In this document: positions 8,018-16,819 of the stretch, in pieces
How positions within the stretch are numbered: the stretch's first letter is position 1
Layout of the letters: each line of letters starts with the position of its first letter
Source of the DNA: Acidobacteriota bacterium
GTDB taxonomy: Bacteria; Acidobacteriota; Blastocatellia; Pyrinomonadales; Pyrinomonadaceae
Assembly (NCBI GenBank): GCA_023436495.1
Contig: JAEZIT010000048.1
Span: 1-34,065, forward strand
DNA: 34,065 nt
Direction: 5' to 3'
Position numbers and translations under genes: made by a program
The notes under the pieces: generated by a model
The model's input: only the letters and a program-made list of their open reading frames with translations
What the model was told of the DNA's origin: nothing
Database searches by the model: none

Positions 8018-8444
8018 TCTTTGACGAAACGGGGCAGCCTTCATGGGCTGCCCTAAAAAATGCTTTGCAAAACGCTCATTTCTGTGTATTCTCTTCACCG
8101 GACACTGTGACTCGATTTCGAACACCGTTTTATCAACCGGCATAAATCTGCATCCAATCCATACACCAAACAGGCTTCAAAATCATGGCGTAACCCTTGT
8201 ACTGCCAAGCTTTGAAGAAGTCTGGAATGAATTGGCACTGTGGCACGCCGATTGTTAAAGGACTTCCGTACGATAACGACTAGGGCTTAAGTATGCCCGG
8301 ACCGTTTCGGAGAGATCTAAGCTAACGGAGCACGGTTTGATTGGATAATTCGCGTTATCATTTGAACTCCTACGTACAAGGGGTGGCAAACGAATTTCGA
8401 TTTGCTGGTTTGAGTTAGCGTCATTCAATTTAGAGGAGTTAAAT
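8018..8444. other. 427-base gap between E2 and OmpA genes
   Basis: The gap contains a perfect hairpin just after the E2 gene (8032-8053, listed separately) and a strong GAGGAG Shine-Dalgarno just before ATG 8445. A 71-codon frame (8043-8258) has no recognisable features or ribosome-binding site and is not called. I see no convincing promoter hexamers or RNA motif in the rest. Confidence 0.5.
8032..8053 (+). terminator. Hairpin downstream of the E2 gene
   Basis: GGGCAGCC (8032-8039) pairs perfectly with GGCTGCCC (8046-8053) over a 6-base loop, 14 bases after the E2 stop. It is followed by an A-run, not a T-run, so it is not a canonical intrinsic terminator; it may stop transcription weakly or protect the mRNA end. 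Confidence 0.45.
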
Positions 8445-9419
8445 ATGTTCAAGAAAATTTCAGTTATCACTTTGGCACTCATGATCGGTGCGATGAGCGT
8501 GGTGGCACAGGACGACGCTCAGGTACGCACGTTGACGAGCGGCCAGAAGTACAAGATCGAGGGGGTAGTTGTCGCTAAGGATGATGACAGTACATTCGTG
8601 GTTCGTGACGCCACAGGCGTCGACACACGTGTAGTCATCGCTCCGAATGCGAGCATTCGACAGAACAGTTTTTGGGGCAGCGGCGACCGCTATCCCTCAA
8701 CATCGATCGTTCGTGGATTGAATCTCGAGGCCGAAGGCCGCGGGGATGGAGCCGGTAATCTTGCCGCCACGAAGGTCCGTTTCGATAAGAGCAACCTTGA
8801 GGTCGCCCAGTCGATCGACGCCCGCGTCGCTCCGGCTGAACAGCGTCTTTCGGCTGCTGAAGAGAATGCACGGCGTGTTTCGGGCCAGATCGATGAGCTT
8901 ATGGCTATTTCGAACGCAGCCCGCGGCGGTGCCAAGGCCGCTCAGGACACTGCCGATGCAGCCGTTGAAGGCGTAAACGCCACAAATGCTCGTATATCGG
9001 CTATGGACGATTATGTCGTTCAAAACACCGCAACGGTCAATTTCCGCGTGAACAGCGCCATTCTTTCGCCGGATGCGAAAGCCGCTCTTGACGAAGTCGC
9101 TTCGTCGGCAATGTCGATGAAGGGCTATGTTATTGAGGTTACGGGCTTTGCATCATCTGAAGGTGGAACGGCTCTGAACAAACGGCTCAGCCAGCGACGT
9201 GCACAGGCTGTCATTGATTACCTGGTGGAAACGCATAACGTTCCGCTTCGCAGAATCGGCCAGTCGTACGGATTTGGCGAATTGCAGGCTATTGCAGACA
9301 ACTCGACCCGTGAGGGCCGTGAACAGAACCGCCGTGTCGAGGTCAAGCTTCTCGTCAGCCGCGGTCTGAATCAGAATGTGGAAGTTCGGCAGGCAACGCC
9401 CGCTGACGATCAGCAGTAG
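8445..9419 (+). CDS. OmpA-family protein with N-terminal DUF5666-like domain
   Basis: This is a 324-residue protein with a signal peptide (about 1-21, LMIGAMSVVAQ). Residues about 32-115 are a small beta-rich domain (YKIEGVVVAKDDDSTFVVRD...) resembling DUF5666. A helical coiled-coil-like stretch follows (about 120-190, rich in Ala and Glu). The C-terminus is an OmpA/MotB peptidoglycan-binding domain (about 197-305) with TGFASSEGG, LSQRRAQAVIDYL and NRRVEV. The Asp usual in the first motif (TGxTD) is replaced by Ser, while the NRRVEV arginine is kept. It probably spans the periplasm from the outer membrane to the wall. A strong GAGGAG Shine-Dalgarno supports the start. Confidence 0.88.
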   Translation: MFKKISVITLALMIGAMSVVAQDDAQVRTLTSGQKYKIEGVVVAKDDDSTFVVRDATGVDTRVVIAPNASIRQNSFWGSGDRYPSTSIVRGLNLEAEGRGDGAGNLAATKVRFDKSNLEVAQSIDARVAPAEQRLSAAEENARRVSGQIDELMAISNAARGGAKAAQDTADAAVEGVNATNARISAMDDYVVQNTATVNFRVNSAILSPDAKAALDEVASSAMSMKGYVIEVTGFASSEGGTALNKRLSQRRAQAVIDYLVETHNVPLRRIGQSYGFGELQAIADNSTREGREQNRRVEVKLLVSRGLNQNVEVRQATPADDQQ

Positions 9420-9433
9420 ATCTGACCACTTCA

Positions 9434-9485
9434 AGAGGGCAAAAAAGTGAGATCGGTGAAAACCTTTTTCACTTTTTTGCCCTCT
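9434..9485 (+). terminator. Long 17-bp perfect hairpin after the OmpA gene
   Basis: AGAGGGCAAAAAAGTGA (9434-9450) is a perfect inverted repeat of 9469-9485. The 18-base loop contains a smaller GGT-GAAA-ACC hairpin. The T-run is inside the stem and no T-tract follows it, so it is an unusual terminator or an mRNA 3'-end stabiliser. It sits 14 bases beyond the OmpA stop. Confidence 0.6.
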
Positions 9486-9534
9486 AACTATATTACCCGC
9501 CCGCAATCCCGAAATTGGGGCCGCGAGAAATCTT

Positions 9535-10656
9535 ATGCAATTCTCCAGACTTTTATTCTTCGCTCTGATCTTCTGCTCGTTCGTAAATCTTAAAGCTCAA
9601 AACCCGACACCTTCAGCCACTCCGCCGCCACCGCCGGCGGCAGATTCAGGCGACGTGATAACTGTCGATTCGAGGCTCGTTGTGGTCCCTGTTTCGGTCA
9701 CTGACGCAGCAGGTGAGCCCGTACTTGGCCTTAAGGCTCAAGATTTCCGTGTTTTGGAAGAAAACAAAGCGCAGGTGATCGACCATGTCGGCACTGCGGA
9801 TAGTGTGCCGCTTGAGATAGCACTCCTATTTGATATTTCGGCAACGACGAACCCGATGTTCAAGTTTCAGCAGGAAACGGCGGCTAAGTTCCTTCAGGAA
9901 GTAATGCGTCCGGCCGACCGGGCGACCATTTATACGATAGGAGCGGATCCGATCCTGCTTCAGCCGAGGGATACGGCTGAGAAATCGATCGCGACGATCC
10001 GGTCGATAGTCCCGACGAAACAATTTACCGCATTCTATGACACGGTCGGATCGGCGGCAGAATACCTGCGAAATAATGCTCCGGCCGGAACACGCAGAGT
10101 GGTGGTTGTCATTTCGGACGGTGAGGACACGAACAGCACGCGTATCGCCAAGGCGATCCAGGACGGGTACGCGAAAGCCGGCGAAAAGATAAATACCCTT
10201 GATAACAAGACGCTCTATGAATTAACCGTCAAGAACAGGGATGCTGCAAGTTTACGTGAGCGCGGCAGGGTTCTTCAGCAGCTACAGAATGCTGATACAG
10301 TTTTTTATTCCATTAATCCCGGCGGGAGCTCGTACCAGCTAAATAAAATAAGCGTTTACGGCCAGGACAACATGCAGAAATTTGCTGACGAAACCGGCGG
10401 CACGGCTTTCCTGCCGAAATTCCAGCCGATCGATACTAAGGACGACCTGCAGAACTCAAGCAACATGCGGAAGAATACGGCGGTGCTGGAGACGATATTC
10501 AAACAGCTTGCTAACGAGCTTCGGGCACAGTATCTCGTCCAATATTATTCGGAAGCCGACTTTCCGACGAATCGATACGTAAAGCTGAATGTCGGACTTC
10601 AAAACCCTGCCAACCGCCGCGTACGCGCTCGCCAGGGATACTACGTAAAGAATTAA
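9535..10656 (+). CDS. Exported VWFA-related acidobacterial domain protein
   Basis: This is a 373-residue protein with a signal peptide (about 1-22, ending NLKAQ) and a short Pro-rich spacer (23-36). An N-terminal strand-rich segment (about 40-88, VDSRLVVVPVSVTDAAGEPV, LKAQDFRVLEE) precedes the von Willebrand factor A domain (about 92-360). The metal-binding MIDAS residues are D100-x-S102-x-T104, T165 and D195 in ISDGED. The layout is that of the 'VWFA-related acidobacterial domain' family, which is greatly expanded in Acidobacteriota and of unknown role; ligand or matrix binding outside the cell is likely. It supports the phylum assignment. A good terminator follows. Confidence 0.9.
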   Translation: MQFSRLLFFALIFCSFVNLKAQNPTPSATPPPPPAADSGDVITVDSRLVVVPVSVTDAAGEPVLGLKAQDFRVLEENKAQVIDHVGTADSVPLEIALLFDISATTNPMFKFQQETAAKFLQEVMRPADRATIYTIGADPILLQPRDTAEKSIATIRSIVPTKQFTAFYDTVGSAAEYLRNNAPAGTRRVVVVISDGEDTNSTRIAKAIQDGYAKAGEKINTLDNKTLYELTVKNRDAASLRERGRVLQQLQNADTVFYSINPGGSSYQLNKISVYGQDNMQKFADETGGTAFLPKFQPIDTKDDLQNSSNMRKNTAVLETIFKQLANELRAQYLVQYYSEADFPTNRYVKLNVGLQNPANRRVRARQGYYVKN

Positions 10657-10683
10657 GCGCTTGTTGGTACTGACGTTCAAAGG

Positions 10684-10707
10684 GGCCGTCCGGTTGGACG
10701 GCCTTTT
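10684..10707 (+). terminator. Intrinsic terminator of the VWFA gene
   Basis: GGCCGTCC (10684-10691) pairs with GGACGGCC (10696-10703) over a GGTT loop and is followed by TTTT. It ends exactly at the stop of the convergent NAD synthase gene and may serve both. Confidence 0.85.
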
Positions 10708-12389
10708 CAATTTATCTTTAGTTTGTCTGACGTAACGGGACGCTTATATTTATGCGTGATCGGCCGGCGGCGTCCGACACCGATCGCATGTTTTGAAATT
10801 ATCAGCGGCGGAGGAAGCTGTTGGCGTTTGAATTCATTCGCAGGATGCTCGACCTTGTTCAATACACTATAAACGAGCTGTGGATCATTGCCGGCGGCAA
10901 TTATCTCCGCAGCCGATGCCTTTTGTTCAAAGTACATTTTCAGGATCGGATCCATCAGTTCGTACGGCGGAAGGCTGTCCTGGTCGAATTGATCCGGAGC
11001 CAGCTCAGCCGATGGTTTTTTGTCAATGACCCGTTCCGGAATGATCTCGCGGCCCGCCCGTTCATTGAAACGGCGGCTGATCTGCCAAACCTCGGTTTTC
11101 AGGACGTCGCCAAGCACAGCAAGCCCGCCGTTCGTATCGCCGTACAACGTACAATAGCCGACGGCAAGTTCGCTCTTATTCCCTGTCGACAGAAGCAGGC
11201 GGCCCTCAGAATTAGATATCGCCATTAGGATCACGCCGCGAAGCCGTGATTGCAGATTTTCCGCCGCGAGGCTTTCACCGCCGCGGGTCGGGGTCCGCAG
11301 GCCGAGTTGGTCTACAAGTAATTCGTAGGCCTCAACGATCGGCTCCGTGCGGCCCTCGCACCCGAGGTTACGGATGAGAGCCTCGGAATCGGTAATACTG
11401 CTTTCGGAAGAAAATTGCGACGGCATCATCACACAAAGCAGATTTTCCGGCCCAATGGCTTCGGCGGCGAGCGCAGCGACCAAGGTTGAATCGATCCCGC
11501 CTGACAGGCCGAGAACGGCTCTCGTAAATCCATTTTTACGTGCGTAATCCCGTATGCCGAGAATAAGAGCGTCTGTTATCGCATCCGTCTCGTAGCCAGA
11601 AATACCGCGTGCGTCGGGTTTGCGCACGTCGAGCTCAACGGTTTCGACAAACTCTTCGAAAGCGGGTGCCTGCAGGATAATGTCGCCTTCCTGATCAGCC
11701 ACGAGGCTCGCACCGTCAAATATAATGCCATCGTTGCCGCCGATAAGGTTAACGAAAACGATCGGCAGTTTATTTTCACGAGCACGATGGGCGACCATGT
11801 CACAGCGAAGCCGGATCTTGCCCTTGTTATAGGGCGATGCATTTAGAGATACAATAATGTCAGCGCCGAGTCCGATCACCTCGTCTGTCGGGTCATCGTC
11901 ATAAAGACGTTCCTTCCAGAACGTCTTGTCATTCCAAAAATCTTCGCATACCACGATTCCCAATTTCGTTCCGTTTATATCGAAAATTTTCCTATTTTCG
12001 CTCGGTTTAAAATATCGGGGGTCATCGAAAACGTCGTATTCGGGGAGCAGGGTCTTATCAGCAAATCCGATAAGCTCTCCATCGTGAATTACGGCGGCGG
12101 TATTGAACAGCCGGCGACCGTTGCTGTCCGGATTTCGACGGATCGTACCGACAACCGCGGTGATATCTTTCGTTGCAGGAATGATGCGTTCGATCGGTTC
12201 GTCCGAATGGTCGATTATATCGCCATCCTGAAACCAATCCTGCGAGGTGTAGCCATGCGTTGCGATCTCCGGAAAAACGATCAAGTCGGATCTTTCCGAC
12301 CTCGCCTTCTCAATGGCAGCTATAATCTTTGCCGTATTGCCGTCGATGTCGCCGTTAATGGTGTTGATCTGGCCGATCGTAACCTTCAT
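10707..12389 (-). CDS. nadE: Glutamine-dependent NAD+ synthase
   Basis: This is a 560-residue two-domain enzyme that makes NAD+ from nicotinic acid adenine dinucleotide, ATP and glutamine. The N-terminal nitrilase-like glutaminase domain (about 1-270) shows the catalytic Glu-Lys-Cys set: E41 in FPEIATHGY, K112 in DKTLLPEYDVF and C148 in VVCEDFW. The C-terminal synthetase domain (about 272-545) has the ATP-binding P-loop SGGIDS (296-301) and STGNKSELAVGY (401-412). The length fits the family (about 540-580). It lies 31 bases downstream of the receiver/ATPase gene on the same strand, probably in one transcript. No clear Shine-Dalgarno precedes ATG 12389. Confidence 0.95.
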   Translation of the reverse strand: MKVTIGQINTINGDIDGNTAKIIAAIEKARSERSDLIVFPEIATHGYTSQDWFQDGDIIDHSDEPIERIIPATKDITAVVGTIRRNPDSNGRRLFNTAAVIHDGELIGFADKTLLPEYDVFDDPRYFKPSENRKIFDINGTKLGIVVCEDFWNDKTFWKERLYDDDPTDEVIGLGADIIVSLNASPYNKGKIRLRCDMVAHRARENKLPIVFVNLIGGNDGIIFDGASLVADQEGDIILQAPAFEEFVETVELDVRKPDARGISGYETDAITDALILGIRDYARKNGFTRAVLGLSGGIDSTLVAALAAEAIGPENLLCVMMPSQFSSESSITDSEALIRNLGCEGRTEPIVEAYELLVDQLGLRTPTRGGESLAAENLQSRLRGVILMAISNSEGRLLLSTGNKSELAVGYCTLYGDTNGGLAVLGDVLKTEVWQISRRFNERAGREIIPERVIDKKPSAELAPDQFDQDSLPPYELMDPILKMYFEQKASAAEIIAAGNDPQLVYSVLNKVEHPANEFKRQQLPPPLIISKHAIGVGRRRPITHKYKRPVTSDKLKIN

Positions 12390-12420
12390 TTTGACAGTTT
12401 TTCGGTTCTGCTCGGGAATG

Positions 12421-13242
12421 TCAACTTAGGGATTTTTCGGCGATTGTACTATCCGGTTTCTTGACCATCGTCAGGCGGTTACCGCGGTCGTTATATTTGA
12501 CCTCGTCCATTATGTTGAAAATAAACAGAACGCCGCGGCCGGACGTTTTGAATAGGTTTTCGGGGTCGAGCGGGTCAGGAATGCTGCTGACATCAAAGCC
12601 TTCGCCTTCATCTTCGACCGTAAAGCTGGCTTCGTGGGGCGATAGTTCAGCGGTGATGCGGATGAGTTTGCCGGCATCGTACTTATTGCCGTGTTTGACG
12701 GCATTTACAAATGCCTCGTCCAAAGCAACGAAAAGATTTGAGCTCGCGCTGTCGATGACGCCGAGTTTTTCGACACGTTTGATGAGATACTCGAGGATCG
12801 AATGCATCGGGGAGATAGAGCTCGGTAGTTCGAACTCGATCTTCTCGTGTATCTGACGGACGAATTCCTCATCATCGACGTGGCTGAGCTTGTATCCGAG
12901 GATCGTTTCGACGAGCGATTTCAACTCCTCTTCATCAAATTCGTCACGGCGGAAATTCGTCGCGCATAGCTTGAAGGCCTTTACATGTTCGCAAATTGCC
13001 GATTCGGGAGGTTCAGGGAGGCACGTTGCTACAGGTGAATTGCCGTTCGAGACGCGGCCGATCTGAGAATGATCAACGTCCAGGTCCGTTACAATAAGGT
13101 CATATCCCTCAAGCCGATTAATGGCGAGCGCGTCGCTGCGGCTGTCGACGGTCTTCGTTTCGTGCCCATCGGCAGAAAAGGCCGCTTTGAGAGAGCTAGC
13201 CATGTCGTCGTGGTCGTCAATTATCAAGATCCGTCTTTTCAT
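12421..13242 (-). CDS. Degenerate receiver domain fused to an RsbW-like (HATPase_c_2) kinase domain
   Basis: This is a 273-residue protein. Residues 1-117 form a CheY-like receiver (RILIIDDHDDM, acidic D9/D10, phospho-acceptor D53 in DLIVTDLDVD). The conserved Lys before the last strand is missing: the usual KPF position reads as DEF (100-102). Residues about 130-262 are a GHKL ATPase of the anti-sigma type, with N-box ALDEAFVNAVKHGN (173-186), G1 VEDEGEGFD (209-217) and G2 SGRGVLFI (234-241). Such proteins normally bind and inhibit sigma factors or phosphorylate anti-sigma antagonists, so this may link a phosphorelay to a partner-switching pathway. No sigma factor or STAS antagonist lies next to it. 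It is divergent from the acyltransferase gene. Confidence 0.82.
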   Translation of the reverse strand: MKRRILIIDDHDDMASSLKAAFSADGHETKTVDSRSDALAINRLEGYDLIVTDLDVDHSQIGRVSNGNSPVATCLPEPPESAICEHVKAFKLCATNFRRDEFDEEELKSLVETILGYKLSHVDDEEFVRQIHEKIEFELPSSISPMHSILEYLIKRVEKLGVIDSASSNLFVALDEAFVNAVKHGNKYDAGKLIRITAELSPHEASFTVEDEGEGFDVSSIPDPLDPENLFKTSGRGVLFIFNIMDEVKYNDRGNRLTMVKKPDSTIAEKSLS

Positions 13243-13282
13243 TTTGGCACTGCCGTAAACAATTACGACAAAATTACTGCTG

Positions 13283-14038
13283 TTGTTGCAAATAATACAG
13301 CATCTTGTTACTTATTTTCTAACTGTGTCGACGAATTTACAAAGAGTTTACCAGCACGCGCCGTTATCTGAATACCCGCTCAAAAAGCGATTGCTGATCC
13401 GGGCGGCGGATATTGCGTTTTATCTTCTGATATCGCTGATCGGACGAACTGTGCGTTTCGAAGTCGAGGGTTTGGAGCACCTTGAGCAGATCGAAAACAG
13501 TGGAAAACAGCCGATCTATTGCTTCTGGCACGACAGGATCTTTCTCGGGACGTATTATTTCAGGCACCGCGGCATCGTCGTTATCACTTCACAAAGCCTG
13601 GATGGAGAATACATCGCCCGATTCATACAGCGGCTGGGCTACGGAGCCATCCGTGGATCATCAACCAGAGGCGGTACGAAAGCTCTTGTTGAAATGATCC
13701 GCGTAATGAAGACCGGGATTCCGATGGCATTTACCGTGGACGGTCCCAAAGGGCCGCGATACCAAGTAAAGGCCGGACCGGCGACACTAGCGAAGAAGAC
13801 CGGTAATCCGATGATGCCGTTCGTACTGGAAGCGCGGCGGTATTGGACGGTAAATAGTTGGGATCGGCTGCAGATCCCAAAACCCTTTACGACTGCCAAG
13901 CTTATTATCGACAAGCCGATATATATTCACGCCGATGCGGATTCTGATCACTTAGAGGCCGCTCGGACAGCACTTCAGAAAAGCCTTGACGAATTAGTTT
14001 ACCGTGGTAAACAATGGAGTTCAGGCAATTCACGATAG
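13283..14038 (+). CDS. DUF374 lysophospholipid acyltransferase-like protein
   Basis: The longest frame gives 251 residues and begins with TTG; there is no ATG near the N-terminus. An in-frame GTG at 13325 is a reasonable alternative and would remove 14 residues. A hydrophobic segment (about 45-60) precedes the acyltransferase core. Core motifs are YCFWHDRIFLGTYYF, RGSSTRGGTKAL and TVDGPKGPRYQVKAG, which are typical of the DUF374 branch of the lysophospholipid acyltransferase superfamily (related to LpxL/PlsC). A role in lipid A or phospholipid acylation at the inner membrane is likely, but the acceptor is unknown. It is divergently transcribed from the receiver/ATPase gene across only 40 AT-rich bases. 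Confidence 0.85.
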   Translation: MLQIIQHLVTYFLTVSTNLQRVYQHAPLSEYPLKKRLLIRAADIAFYLLISLIGRTVRFEVEGLEHLEQIENSGKQPIYCFWHDRIFLGTYYFRHRGIVVITSQSLDGEYIARFIQRLGYGAIRGSSTRGGTKALVEMIRVMKTGIPMAFTVDGPKGPRYQVKAGPATLAKKTGNPMMPFVLEARRYWTVNSWDRLQIPKPFTTAKLIIDKPIYIHADADSDHLEAARTALQKSLDELVYRGKQWSSGNSR

Positions 14039-14155
14039 ATCTCAACCCGGCCGTCATTCCGTTGGCGGACCCAGTTTAAGCCGGAAGTCGTCTTCAGCAG
14101 CTTTTCCGCTGTTTCCGGTCAATTTTCATAAAGTACCCACAGGAGGACGATCAAA

Positions 14156-15703
14156 ATGGCACTGTTCGATTCCATAATCGGAGAAGCGACGAAGCGGTTT
14201 GGATTAAGCAATGATGCGGCAGGCGGACTCCTGTCGGCATTACTGGCATTTATAGCAGACCCGCAGAAAGGCGGGTTCGGCGGATTCGTGGACCGGTTCA
14301 GGAACGTCGGCCTGGAACCGCTGATGAATTCCTGGATAACCAAAGGCGACAACGTGCCGCTTTCGAACGAACAGCTGGAATCGGCACTGGGCGAAGATAA
14401 TATTCGTGATATTGCCGACAGCGCCGGTGTCGAGAAGAGCCTCGCCACCACGGCGATGGCGGGAATTATCCCTTCCGTTGTTGATCAATTAACGCCCGAA
14501 GGCGAATTGCCCGACGAAAACAGCCTATTGGGCAGGATTAGCGGATTCGTATCCGGTTGGGGCGGAGCGTCCGCTGGAGCCTTTGCTGGCCAAACCGTCG
14601 ATCGGATCGATGCCGCCGCTGGTGCGGCCTATGGAGAGAGACGCGAGGCTGTCACGGACTTGGGCGACCGGATCTCAAGCACAGCTCCCGGAACGGGCGG
14701 CGGATCGATCTTAAGATGGCTGTTGCCCCTATTGCTATTGGCGCTGCTGATCGCAATGGGATTCTGGTTTTGTGGACGTCCATCGACGCCCGTTGGCCCT
14801 GCCAACGCCAATATGAACGTCAATACGACCCCGCGGAACAACGTATCCGCTCCCGCCAAGTCTATTGACTCCAGTATCTCTATAAAGGCCGAGAACGGTA
14901 AATATTCCGTGACAGGCGTGGTTCCTGACGAAGCAACGAAGAAGCAGATCGTAAATGCGCTGACAACGCAATACGGAGCAGAGAATGTGAATTTTGACGG
15001 TCTTCGTGTGGACGCCGCAGCAAAACCGCTAAATGCCGGTTGGTCGGAAAATTTCGCGAAGATGCTGCCGAGACTGAATGATTGGAGAACGGGCACGCTA
15101 ACATTTACCGGCAACGCGGTGACGGAAGCAACAGGCCTGCCGGCCGCCGCTGTGGAGCAGCTTAAGAGCCTCTTTTCGGGCTGGACGCTTCCCAGTTCGC
15201 TCGGTGTGGGCGGCGGCTCTGAATCTGCGCGCACATTGGGCGAAGTCTCACTTCCAGATGGAACGAAACTGCAGGCCTACCCGGGCGGAATCGAAGACCA
15301 GTTGGTCAAATTTGTCGGGTCGAACGAATACAAAAATGCCTCTAATGACCAGCTAAAGGACGAGTGGTTCAACTTTGACGATCTGAATTTCAAGTTCGGC
15401 ACAACAGAATTGGCCCCGGAATCGAAACGTCAGTTGGACAACATCGTTGCGATCTTAAAAGCATTTCCGGATGTAAAAATAAAGATCGGCGGTTACACAG
15501 ACAAAAAGGGCGATAACGCAGTCAACTTGAAACTTTCCGACGGACGAGCAAAGGCTGTCCAAGCGGCCCTTCAGAAGGCAGGCGTCGGCGGACAGGTTCC
15601 TGAAGCCGAAGGCTACGGCGAACAATTCGCCACGGTCGACGAAAACGCAAGCGACGATGAGCGTAAAGTCGACAGAAGAACGGCGATCCGCATTATCAAG
15701 TAA
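14156..15703 (+). CDS. DUF937(YidB-like)-TM-BON-OmpA multidomain protein
   Basis: This is a 515-residue protein. Residues 1-135 resemble the cytosolic YidB/DUF937 family (MALFDSIIGEATKRFG, GLEPLMNSWITKGDNVPLS, a GIIPSVVDQLTPEG-like tail). One transmembrane helix (187-206, LLPLLLLALLIAMGFWF) is followed by an Asn/Pro-rich spacer, a BON-like alpha/beta domain (about 238-290, KYSVTGVVPDEATKKQIVNA) and an OmpA peptidoglycan-binding domain (about 407-514; GYTDKKG at 446-452, LSDGRAKAV, DRRTAIRI). With no signal peptide, the helix would place the N-terminus in the cytoplasm and the OmpA part at the wall. A strong AGGAGG Shine-Dalgarno (about 14140) supports ATG 14156. The role is unknown; a wall-anchored envelope linker is likely. 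Confidence 0.85.
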   Translation: MALFDSIIGEATKRFGLSNDAAGGLLSALLAFIADPQKGGFGGFVDRFRNVGLEPLMNSWITKGDNVPLSNEQLESALGEDNIRDIADSAGVEKSLATTAMAGIIPSVVDQLTPEGELPDENSLLGRISGFVSGWGGASAGAFAGQTVDRIDAAAGAAYGERREAVTDLGDRISSTAPGTGGGSILRWLLPLLLLALLIAMGFWFCGRPSTPVGPANANMNVNTTPRNNVSAPAKSIDSSISIKAENGKYSVTGVVPDEATKKQIVNALTTQYGAENVNFDGLRVDAAAKPLNAGWSENFAKMLPRLNDWRTGTLTFTGNAVTEATGLPAAAVEQLKSLFSGWTLPSSLGVGGGSESARTLGEVSLPDGTKLQAYPGGIEDQLVKFVGSNEYKNASNDQLKDEWFNFDDLNFKFGTTELAPESKRQLDNIVAILKAFPDVKIKIGGYTDKKGDNAVNLKLSDGRAKAVQAALQKAGVGGQVPEAEGYGEQFATVDENASDDERKVDRRTAIRIIK

Positions 15704-15725
15704 TTATATTGGGCAAAGATACAGG

Positions 15726-15754
15726 AGGCGGCTTCAGATTGAGCCGCCTTTTTT
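15726..15754 (+). terminator. Intrinsic terminator of the DUF937/OmpA gene
   Basis: AGGCGGCT (15726-15733) pairs with AGCCGCCT (15742-15749) and runs into a six-base T-tract (15749-15754). It lies 22 bases after the OmpA-protein stop and abuts the convergent heme A synthase gene. Confidence 0.9.
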
Positions 15755-16710
15755 CATTTGAATGGCCGGTCCATCCGGAAGTCGCTGGAAAGTGCACTTG
15801 CAGCCAAAAGCACAAAGCTGATCCAAACGAGATCAGCGAGAAGTAGATGCCCCAGCTGCATAACGATCGGAGCTAACATCAGAAGTGTTGCGGCGCCAAA
15901 AATGATCTGCAGGATCACGAGTATTGATAGAACATTCGACCAGCGGAGAACATCCGAAGAGTCAGCGGCACGCTGTCGGATCCAGCCGGCCGCAAGTACA
16001 AGAAAGACTGCCGTCGCGATCGACAGGATCGGATGGAGTATTCTAAGTCTGAGAAGCAGGTGAGAATCCGGGTCAAAGTCCTTCGCGATGCCTTCGGCTA
16101 TTGTCTCGGACGGAAATAGCATATTCGTGAGTGCTGCCATCGAACCGCTGATACCGGTTATCAGGATCGCGGCGGTGCCGGCTATCAGCAGCAATCGGAC
16201 CTTGGCCGGCAACGACCGACGCTCGGTCCGGTCTCCGCTTGCATACCATGCGGTGAGCGCGAGAAAAGCGATGAGGATAAAAGTATTTATCAGGTGACCT
16301 GCCGTCCAATATGGCCGCGACGGTGTCCAGTTTCCCGCTACATTTCCGGTTAGGACAAGCCCGCCTCCTACTGCCCCTTCGACCAGTATAAAAATGAACG
16401 ACATCAAAGCCATTCGTCGGACAATGTCGCCCTTTGGAAATTTGCGGTAAGCCCAAATTATAAGCCCGATGACGACGAATCCGGCGATCATTGTCGTGAT
16501 CCGGTGAGAGAATTCGATCAACGTCTTCAGCTCCGGTGCCGACGGTATAGCTTCGCCCTGACAGGTCAGCCAATGTTGGCCACAGCCGTCACCGGAATAC
16601 GACGCACGCAAGAACACGCCCCAAAGTATCACGACGAGGTTATATGCGAGCGCGAACCACGCATACTTTGCAAAGGCCGATAATTGCGAACGATCGTTCA
16701 TTGGGCGCAC
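15754..16710 (-). CDS. ctaA: Heme A synthase (COX15/CtaA family)
   Basis: This is a 318-residue membrane protein with about eight hydrophobic helices. The four family histidines are present: H69 (EFSHRITT), H139 (TAGHLINTF), H226 (RILHPILS) and H288 (QLGHLLLA). So are the catalytic glutamate E66 and the extracytoplasmic Cys pair C43/C50 (GCGQHWLTC). CtaA/COX15 oxidises the C8 methyl of heme O to the formyl of heme A for aa3-type cytochrome oxidase. The frame starts at GTG 16710; ATG 16701, three codons later, is an equally likely start. No heme O synthase or oxidase subunit gene is adjacent. Confidence 0.93.
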   Translation of the reverse strand: MRPMNDRSQLSAFAKYAWFALAYNLVVILWGVFLRASYSGDGCGQHWLTCQGEAIPSAPELKTLIEFSHRITTMIAGFVVIGLIIWAYRKFPKGDIVRRMALMSFIFILVEGAVGGGLVLTGNVAGNWTPSRPYWTAGHLINTFILIAFLALTAWYASGDRTERRSLPAKVRLLLIAGTAAILITGISGSMAALTNMLFPSETIAEGIAKDFDPDSHLLLRLRILHPILSIATAVFLVLAAGWIRQRAADSSDVLRWSNVLSILVILQIIFGAATLLMLAPIVMQLGHLLLADLVWISFVLLAASALSSDFRMDRPFK

Positions 16711-16819
16711 CGATTTAGTTTCTTATAAGCTAAAATAACATCGAAGTATTGCTTTTTAAATCGGTCCGGCAACAAGTCATGCTTAAGCGGCCAATGAGTA
16801 AAATTGATTTTTCTGAGAG

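Noticed and set aside
8231..8255. TTGGCACTGTGGCACGC resembling a sigma54 promoter
   Set aside because: The -12 element lacks TTGC and the GG-to-GC spacing does not fit; the next gene starts about 190 bases away.
8043..8258. 71-codon frame after the E2 gene
   Set aside because: It begins inside the hairpin, has no Shine-Dalgarno and matches no family I recognise.
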